The position numbers and the translations under genes are program-made. Below are positions 1 through 4,847 of a stretch of 9,592 nucleotides of DNA, piece after piece. Each line of letters opens with the position of its first letter. The first letter of the stretch is position 1. The notes under the pieces are model-generated. The model saw only the letters and a list, made by a program, of their open reading frames with translations. It made no database searches and was not told the DNA's origin. This stretch comes from CBCXVS01 sp965178525. GTDB lineage: Bacteria > Tectomicrobia > Entotheonellia > Entotheonellales > Entotheonellaceae. The stretch spans positions 1-9,592 of the forward strand of contig CBCXVS010000287.1 in NCBI GenBank assembly GCA_965178525.1. Direction: 5' to 3'.

Positions 1-1
1 T

Positions 2-76
2 GCTCATCACTTCGATGTGCTCGAATCATGCCTCGACGTCCCCGATCAGATGTCAGAACTTATGACTCAGGAGTAA
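2..76 (+). CDS. Possible C-terminal tail of an upstream gene (partial)
   Basis: From base 2 this frame is open for 24 codons and ends at TAA (74-76). The peptide is acidic and ends with DQMSELMTQE. It could be the last residues of a gene that starts left of the window. The evidence is only the open frame, a plausible protein-like composition and the shared direction with the regulators that follow. The family cannot be recognised, and the other two + frames are also open for about 20 codons, so this may be chance. Confidence 0.25.
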   Translation, partial: AHHFDVLESCLDVPDQMSELMTQE

Positions 77-388
77 AATAGCCTAAGACGCTGAAAGCTT
101 ATAAGGATGAATTTCCCTCTCGATGATAGACCTTTCTTACGTGGCCAATCTGAACTACCTCTATTATAGCCTTTCCGAAAATGAGAAACACGAAGATTAT
201 GTGAGGATTACGTGGGGATTATTTGAAAATTGCGCTGTGCATCGATACAGCTGGCCTCTATGAGGCTCGTCTCCCTGAAAAGATCCACGTCGAGCATCGT
301 TCGGAGCAGGGGGCAAGGCTGGTGTGGTAGGCAGAAGGGGGCTTGGAGGAGAAGAGCCTGGTAATTATGGTACACGATATGTTTCTAA
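77..388. other. Stretch without a convincing gene
   Basis: About 310 bases with no supported gene. The best small frame is 123-263 (+), 46 codons beginning MIDLSYVANLNYLYYS and ending TGA, but it has no Shine-Dalgarno sequence and no recognisable motif. A second ATG at 107 follows AAGG directly and closes after 20 codons. The composition is A/T-richer than the rest of the window, as expected for an intergenic region upstream of the regulatory genes. No RNA gene or repeat was seen. Confidence 0.4.
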
Positions 389-1081
389 TTGACTGCAAGT
401 CATGTCTTGACAGAAGCCAGTACAGATGCTAAGTTGTCCTCCCTCTCTCGCACGGGAATACGGCCTAGCTTCCTTTTACTCCTTTTGACTCCCGTGATCC
501 TTTTGAGGCAGAAACAGTGGCTCGTCACGCGCTGGATTTCGCCAAGCGGAGTGCACGTGATAACGTCAGATGGGTTGCAGGTGAAAACGCTGAAAGGGCA
601 AGATAGCGTCTTCAGGCTGCTCAAGGCCGGTGACACGGACACTGCACTCCGTAGCACAAGCGTTGCAATCCATGGTGAGCTGCGGAACCACCTGACAACC
701 TGGGTACGAAAGCAGGGATTTTCTTCGGAGAGAACAGAACACATCAGGGACGCAGCCTTGGAAGCAATCAAGAATGCGATCGAATATGGATGCCGGGCGA
801 GGGATGTCATCGACATCCGGCTCATGCCACCTGGAGCAGAGGGCTTTCTGGAGGTCGAGATCACACAGCCCCAGCGTTGGGAGGATTGGGATAAGAGGCT
901 GGGAGAAAGACGCCGCAGAGCCGTCCGTATGGGTCAGTCCCTCATGGGAGGAACGGTTATCATGCTCCGGGTCGCCGATGGGATTCAAGTCACGGATTTG
1001 GGGCGGAAGCTTCGCATGCGTTTTTACCCGGCTGTGGTCTCTGCACAGTCGCACGTGTCGCGTGAGTGCAAGCCAGACTAG
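389..1081 (+). CDS. Anti-sigma-type HATPase-like protein (degenerate ATP-binding regulator)
   Basis: This looks like the small GHKL ATPases of the RsbW/SpoIIAB type, which are serine kinases that bind a sigma factor or an antagonist in the cytoplasm. The segment at residues ~124-140 matches the N box, with E and NA in EAIKNAIEYG; the usual His before Gly is Tyr. The expected DxGxG box is missing: that region holds QRWEDWDKRLGERRRRAVR and then a G-rich LMGG stretch, so ATP binding or kinase activity is uncertain. The listed start is TTG at 389. In-frame GTG codons at 494, 551 and 581 are alternatives, and the domain itself begins only near residue 88, so the first ~55-64 residues, with a hydrophobic FLLLLL run, may not be translated. 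It lies 25 bases before a STAS-like gene, the classic partner arrangement. The family call is fairly sure; the activity is not. Confidence 0.6.
   Translation: MTASHVLTEASTDAKLSSLSRTGIRPSFLLLLLTPVILLRQKQWLVTRWISPSGVHVITSDGLQVKTLKGQDSVFRLLKAGDTDTALRSTSVAIHGELRNHLTTWVRKQGFSSERTEHIRDAALEAIKNAIEYGCRARDVIDIRLMPPGAEGFLEVEITQPQRWEDWDKRLGERRRRAVRMGQSLMGGTVIMLRVADGIQVTDLGRKLRMRFYPAVVSAQSHVSRECKPD
407..435 (+). promoter_or_regulatory. Candidate sigma70-like promoter
   Basis: A perfect -35 hexamer TTGACA (407-412) is followed after 17 bases by TAAGTT (430-435), a weak -10 match (3 of 6). Spacing is ideal. If it is used, transcription would begin near 442, downstream of the TTG at 389, so translation of the HATPase-like gene would have to start at one of the later in-frame GTG codons. 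This is a pattern match only. Confidence 0.25.
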
Positions 1082-1106
1082 CAGCCATCAAAGAAGGTAT
1101 AAGAGA

Positions 1107-1514
1107 ATGGCAAACGGTTTCACAGTCAATGGAAAAGTCAACAAAGACGGGGTGATCGTTTTAGCGGTCAGCTATGGTCCCGAATTTTTCTTGCAGCAGC
1201 AAGCTGGCGCCAAATTTAGCCAAGTATTATTAGAGCGCTATCGCGAACTCCTCGATACCAAAAAAGAAGAAAAAGAGGGTGAAGCCGCATCATGCGTCGT
1301 TGACATTCAATCCGAGATCTCCGGAAGTGCCTTGGTACGTGGACTCTTTGACCTCTGGAAAGAGGTCGCCGAGAAGAAAGGTGGAAAAGTCATTTGCGCC
1401 AACCACCCTCCGGATTATTTCTCTACCCTCACCATCCTTGGGCTCCCCAGCCTGCGAAATTTTATCCTGACAAACACAAAAGCCGAAGCACTCCAGCAGC
1501 TGACTACATCATAG
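1107..1514 (+). CDS. STAS-domain-like protein (anti-sigma factor antagonist type)
   Basis: A 135-residue protein, the usual size for a single STAS domain. STAS antagonists of the RsbV/SpoIIAA type bind the cognate HATPase kinase and release the sigma factor; phosphorylation of a Ser/Thr switches this off. The pattern fits: a central hydrophobic strand CVVDIQ (~69-74), then the loop SEISGSALVRGL where the switch residue would lie (a Ser at ~75-80), helix, strand KVICAN, and a C-terminal LGLPSLRNFILTNTKAEALQQL that matches the end of STAS domains (gl...i..t..eAl..l). A charged insert of Lys and Glu (~54-62) is unusual. The start is ATG 1107, with AAGAAGGT at 1091-1098 as ribosome binding site; the frame is open further upstream but overlaps the HATPase-like gene. 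Similarity is distant, judged by pattern. Confidence 0.6.
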   Translation: MANGFTVNGKVNKDGVIVLAVSYGPEFFLQQQAGAKFSQVLLERYRELLDTKKEEKEGEAASCVVDIQSEISGSALVRGLFDLWKEVAEKKGGKVICANHPPDYFSTLTILGLPSLRNFILTNTKAEALQQLTTS

Positions 1515-1518
1515 GAGG
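1513..1518 (+). promoter_or_regulatory. Strong ribosome binding site for the GTG-started membrane gene
   Basis: AGGAGG sits on the stop codon of the STAS-like gene and 6 bases before GTG 1525. It decides the GTG start of the next gene and indicates translational coupling to the STAS-like gene. Confidence 0.75.
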
Positions 1519-1524
1519 TTGTAG

Positions 1525-1785
1525 GTGAAGGATATTGTCGATAAGTTTGGTTTGAGCGAATTCTTTGCCTACCTCTTTCCCGGTACACTTCTTCTTGCCT
1601 CTTTTCTTCTATGGTTAGAACCCTGGAGAATTAACATATTTTTTGAGAAATTCATTGGGAAGTATCCATTTATCGCAGTAGCTTTCCGGGAAGACCCGAT
1701 AAATGGAATCCGCAACACCCATCAGATCAACGGTGCCGCGCAAGGCATCATAAGGATTGGAACCGTTGGGGGCGGTGTAGAGTAG
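1525..1785 (+). pseudogene. Membrane protein, 5' fragment fused to antisense DNA
   Basis: The start is GTG 1525 behind a consensus AGGAGG. The first ~33 residues look genuine: a short amphipathic beginning (MKDIVDKFGLSEFF) and a membrane segment at about 14-32 (AYLFPGTLLLASFLLWLEP). From about codon 33 onward (past ~1625) the frame only reads the opposite strand of a patatin-like gene, and the residues to the stop at 1785 look unlike a protein family. The real gene is therefore probably cut near 1610-1640. The family is not recognised; its position behind HATPase-like and STAS-like genes suggests the third member of that operon. Confidence 0.5.
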
Positions 1786-1977
1786 CCCCATGACGGCGCC
1801 AGCCCCGGAAGTATAGACCATATCGAACTTGATCTTCTTTTTTTCGAAAGCACACAAGGTGCCGGCCATTAACGTCGAGTTCGGCGCACCACCCCCGAGG
1901 ACTAGCACCGTTTGCGTAGCGACTTTCTCAGGATCGAGCGTCCAGCCGCCGGTGTGTGCTGCGTGTTGGGTTTCCAT
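1615..1977 (-). CDS. Patatin-like protein, truncated at the 3' end, lacking the Ser nucleophile motif
   Basis: Patatin-like proteins are usually lipid acyl hydrolases with a GGGxxG oxyanion loop and a GxSxG elbow. Here residues 24-32 (VLVLGGGAP) match the first strand and the oxyanion loop, and residues 53-61 (MVYTSGAGA) sit at the elbow, but the serine position appears to be Gly58 with Ser57 next to it, so the usual hydrolase chemistry is doubtful. The product is only 120 residues and ends NSPGF at a TAA that lies where an unrelated + strand gene begins; the catalytic Asp region (DGG/DGA) is absent. ATG 1977 is chosen because of the AAGGAG ribosome site just before it, but the same frame is open upstream as far as the PKS stop codon. 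It follows the TE domain, so a role in acyl transfer or release is an inference. Confidence 0.6.
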   Translation of the reverse strand: METQHAAHTGGWTLDPEKVATQTVLVLGGGAPNSTLMAGTLCAFEKKKIKFDMVYTSGAGAVMGLLYTAPNGSNPYDALRGTVDLMGVADSIYRVFPESYCDKWILPNEFLKKYVNSPGF

Positions 1978-1989
1978 GTCCCTCTCCTT
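1978..1989 (-). promoter_or_regulatory. Ribosome binding site of the patatin-like gene
   Basis: On the - strand AAGGAGAGGGAC directly precedes ATG 1977, placing GGAG 6 bases before the start. It is the main argument for a separate start here instead of the longer in-frame reading. Confidence 0.7.
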
Positions 1990-2253
1990 AGTTGATGATC
2001 CCTGCAAAGTGTTCCGCTCGTCGGTCTCGTCGTTTTCGATCTCGTGGTGACTCTGAGACACGACCTCGTCCTCCATGGGGATGGGCGCCGCCTGCAGTGC
2101 GCTTTCAGCCTCGGGCACCGCAATCACTGGTAACGGCAAGTCGTCAATGGCACGGTCCTGATCGCTGCTGTCGCCGGAGAGGAGGTCATCGTGATCATAT
2201 CCGCGCCGTCCGAGACCGCCCCGAGCGACAGGACGTGGTGTTGCAACACCCCC
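1978..2253 (-). other. Open acidic linker between TE stop and patatin-like start
   Basis: These 276 bases separate the PKS stop (TGA, 2254-2256) from ATG 1977. In the frame shared by the PKS and the patatin-like gene they are open for all 92 codons. The translation is Gly/Arg-rich at first, then very acidic and Pro/Ser-containing (for example YDHDDLLSGDSSDQD and HHEIENDETDER), like a disordered inter-domain linker. Possible internal starts are TTG 2139 and ATG 2076, both without a clear ribosome site. It may be coding (N-terminal extension of the patatin-like protein, or a broken fusion) or plain spacer. Confidence 0.4.
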
Positions 2254-3825
2254 TCATGAGCGAGTGGCTGCCGGCGAGGCGAGTTCACGGTTGATGACGT
2301 CCAGGATAAACGACTGATCATCGACAACGATAAAATGCGCGCCGTCGCGCATCAAGAGCCGAAAGGCGACCGCCGTATATTGCCCCCAGGCGAACGCATC
2401 GTCGCGCGTGACGTAGGCGTCATCAATACCGGTGAAGCACGTAATGGGCACCTCCCATGGCGGCTCCGGGGTGAAGCGGTAGCGAAAAGTCATTTCGAAT
2501 TCTGCCCGGATGGCTGGTAACATCAGCTGGCGCAACTCCGGATCTGCCAGAAAGTCTTCCGTCGCGCCGATATTGAAATGGCGAATGATTTCGGCAAACA
2601 CCTCATCCGGCTGTTCATGCGTGAGCAGAAAGGGATCGAACTTGTCGAGTTTGAGTAAAGCAGCCAGCAAGTTCTCTTCAAATGCGCCCTCTTGCAGCAG
2701 GCGATGGGGCGCACGCGCTCCCGATACAAAGAGATGCTGGAGGGGTATGGGATGGGTATGGATGAGCGCGCGTGCGGTTTCAAAGAGGGTCATGCCCCCC
2801 AAACAGTGGCCGAAAAAGGCAAATGGCTTGTCGAGATAAGGCGTCATCGCCGGTAAAAGCGCATGCAGAAACGCGTCTAAGCTGCGAATGGGCGGTTCAT
2901 GGATACGGCTAGCACGGCCTGGCGGTTCGATCGCCACGATTTCAACGGACGAATGCACCGCGTCGGCCCAGGCGCGATAGGTTGCGGCTCCGCCTCCGGC
3001 AAAGGGAAAGCAAAACAATCGGATCGCGGCTGCAGCGTTCGGCTTGGGAAAGACGAGCCAGCCCGCACCGGCGGTCGCGGACGTTCGGGCCAGGTCTGGA
3101 GCGCGCGTGGTGTCTGCAATCGTAACCGTGTCCACCGGCATGACGGTCTCGATAAGGCCGGCCAGATCCGACAATAGCTCGTCGACGAGCTGATCGAGAC
3201 TCGGCCTTTGGATCAACTTCACCACCGGGACCGCGACCTCCAGGGCGGCTTCCAGGCGGTTGACGACATTGACCGACATGAGGGAATCCAAGCCCAGTTC
3301 ATTGAGGGGCTGCTGGGTATCGATGGCGTCGTCGAGCCCTAAGACATCCCGCACCTGCTCTCGCACAAAATCCACCAGAATGGCGCGATGCTCCGGCGGT
3401 GCGGCCTGGCGTAAACGGGCCTGGATGTCTGGCGCACCGCGAGCGCCTTGCCGCCTCGTCCCCGGGCCTACTTCCCGCGCCAGTTCGGTGTACAAAGTCG
3501 GAGTCTCGGGGAACTGCGCCAAGTAGGTGGCCCAGTCCGTGATGGTCACCGCGGCGTGGCCGATGTGGCGGCGCATGAGGTCTTCGAACACGCGCATGCC
3601 GTCTTCCGGCGAAATGTACCGGGTGCCCCGTGCGCGCCAAATCGCCTCACCTCGGGAGCCTGAGGCGGTGGCCAAGCCCGCTTCGTCCCATGGCCCCCAA
3701 TTGATGGCCATGGCGGGTAAACCTAAGGCGCGGCGATGTCCGGCTAGCGCATCCAAAAACGCATTCCCGGCGCTGTAATTGGCCTGACCGGCTGAGCCAG
3801 TTAAGCTGAGAATGGAGGAAAACAA
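2254..3825 (-). CDS. PKS fragment 5: ketoreductase C-terminus, acyl carrier domain, Cys-type thioesterase
   Basis: The frame is open from just after the UGA at 3871; 3825 is an internal TTG. Counting from it, residues 1-110 finish the ketoreductase with the FSS serine (3-4), Tyr17 and Asn21 of QANYSAGNA, and NWGPWDEAG (42-50). Residues ~150-220 are the acyl carrier domain, with Ser181 in LGLDSLMSV as phosphopantetheine site. After a ~35-residue Thr/Ala linker, residues ~255-515 form a thioesterase of the type II-like alpha/beta hydrolase family: FCFPFAGGG (271-279), GHCLGG (339-344), Asp468/469 and His497 in DGAHFIV. The nucleophile is Cys341 (TGT at 2803-2805) where most relatives have Ser. 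It would release the finished chain by hydrolysis or cyclisation. It ends at TGA 2254-2256. Confidence 0.85.
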   Translation of the reverse strand: MFSSILSLTGSAGQANYSAGNAFLDALAGHRRALGLPAMAINWGPWDEAGLATASGSRGEAIWRARGTRYISPEDGMRVFEDLMRRHIGHAAVTITDWATYLAQFPETPTLYTELAREVGPGTRRQGARGAPDIQARLRQAAPPEHRAILVDFVREQVRDVLGLDDAIDTQQPLNELGLDSLMSVNVVNRLEAALEVAVPVVKLIQRPSLDQLVDELLSDLAGLIETVMPVDTVTIADTTRAPDLARTSATAGAGWLVFPKPNAAAAIRLFCFPFAGGGAATYRAWADAVHSSVEIVAIEPPGRASRIHEPPIRSLDAFLHALLPAMTPYLDKPFAFFGHCLGGMTLFETARALIHTHPIPLQHLFVSGARAPHRLLQEGAFEENLLAALLKLDKFDPFLLTHEQPDEVFAEIIRHFNIGATEDFLADPELRQLMLPAIRAEFEMTFRYRFTPEPPWEVPITCFTGIDDAYVTRDDAFAWGQYTAVAFRLLMRDGAHFIVVDDQSFILDVINRELASPAATRS

Positions 3826-3870
3826 GACGAAGACGTCCAGCTCCAGGTCTTTTGTATACTGATGTAGCAG

Positions 3871-4592
3871 TCAGCCGCCTTTGATCTTTGGCGCCGTAAC
3901 GCGGGTGAATTTTGGCCATTGCATCTGACCGAAGACACCGTCGTCGAGAATGCCGGCACAATGGATCACACCCTTGAGAGGGGGCAACTGGTTTTGTATG
4001 GCTTCCATGACCCGTTGCACATCGGTTTCCACCGTGATATCGGCTTGCATCACGTGCACGTGGGCGCCCTGGGTCTGCAATTCCGTGACGGCGTCTTGCG
4101 CCGCGCCCCGAGCGCCGCTCCGACCCGTGAGAACGAGATGCCGCACCCCGTGTTGCCGGACCAGCCACTGCGCCACCCGGAGGCCCAACATGCCTAAGCC
4201 GCCCGTGATCAGATACGTGGCATCATGCCGCCATATCCTATCCACCGGCTCGGCGCGCCCCCGCGGGACGCGGACAAAACGGGCGGCAAAACGTTTGCCC
4301 TGGCGCAACGCCACCTGATCCTCGCGGCCGGCCTGCAGGATCTCGGTGGCAAGCGCTTCGGCGTCGTGTCGTACCTCCATGTCTTGCCGCGGGGGCAAGT
4401 CGATGAGACCGCCCCACATGTGCGGGTATTCCAGCGGCACGACCCGGCCGAGTCCCCACAACGGGGCCTGCGCCGCTTCCGGGGGGTGCGCGTTCGCGCC
4501 CAGATCCTGGGCGTTGCGGGTAACGAGCCACAACCGTGGGGCAAACGTCTCCAGGGATCTCGCCGCCGCGAGCGCTTGGATGAGATAGAGCG
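3871..4592 (-). CDS. PKS fragment 4: NADPH-binding ketoreductase core, ended by UGA
   Basis: The coding continues with ALYLIQALAAARSLETFAPR, then (counting from TTG 4533) LWLVTRNAQD, ending the structural half with the PLWGLGRVVPLEYP stretch (~24-37). The catalytic half starts at ~105 with TYLITGGLGMLG, the NADPH-binding glycine motif, followed by VLTGRSG. HCAGILDDG (191-199) carries the LDD motif of B-type ketoreductases, which normally give a D-configured (R) hydroxyl. RVTAPKIKGG (211-220) contains the conserved Lys region and is followed by TGA, where family members have Trp (GAWLLH). The same frame then continues LLHQYTKDLELDVFVLFSS without interruption into fragment 5, so this stop is a point change in an otherwise continuous domain. 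Confidence 0.75.
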
Positions 4593-4601
4593 CCCCCCCC
4601 C
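4593..4601. repeat. Nine-base C/G homopolymer at a frameshift
   Basis: A run of nine C on the + strand (nine G in the coding sense) lies inside the PKS ketoreductase. Eight G would keep the reading frame as ...AGGALYLIQAL...; nine shift it. It could be a polymerase slippage site in the cell or a sequencing length error. Confidence 0.85.
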
Positions 4602-4847
4602 GCGCCTACGGCTTCCGCGGTCTGCAAGCGCTCCAGCGTCATGTCGTGCATGGCGGCAAGGTCTAAGCCCCAGAGATAGATCACACCCCGGCAGGGGACG
4701 GGTTCCGACGTATGCACGTGGTGCAGGAGCCGGTGAAAATCGTCCACTTGGGCGGGATTGAGGCGCCAGCGTGTGGGGGCATCCTGGGCGAAAGTGCGGT
4801 CCGCCAGCACCACGTGGCAGTGATCGTCGCGCTGTTGCAGCAGGGTC
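4602..4847 (-). pseudogene. PKS fragment 3: middle of the ketoreductase structural half
   Basis: About 82 codons in a third frame, running from TLLQQRDDHCHVVL through a Trp-Arg-Leu segment to VIYLWGLDLAAMHDM and then AEAVGAGG. Strand-helix alternation and the phrase VIYLWGLD are typical of the non-catalytic Rossmann half of PKS ketoreductases. It has neither its own start nor a proper end. It is joined upstream to fragment 2 by restoring one base near 4847, and downstream to fragment 4 by removing one G from the run at 4593-4601. Its formal frame stays open to about 4238, but beyond the G run it is out of frame. Confidence 0.7.

Noticed and set aside
123..263. 46-codon + strand frame as a small protein gene
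   Set aside because: No Shine-Dalgarno sequence and no motif; chance occurrence in A/T-richer DNA is likely. Mentioned only in the gap entry.
774..1106. Upstream extension of the STAS-like gene from ATG 774
   Set aside because: It would lie out of frame inside the HATPase-like gene for over 300 bases; ATG 1107 has its own AAGAAGGT site and gives a domain of normal length.
2124..2327. 67-codon - strand frame bridging the TE end and the linker, considered as a small peptide gene
   Set aside because: It overlaps the TE in another frame, has no ribosome site, and the frame shared by PKS and patatin-like gene has better protein character.
3871..3873. Selenocysteine or alternative genetic code at the internal UGA
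   Set aside because: The family residue is Trp, not Cys; genes nearby end naturally in TGA and use TGG for Trp; other lesions in the same gene make a simple mutation or error more likely.
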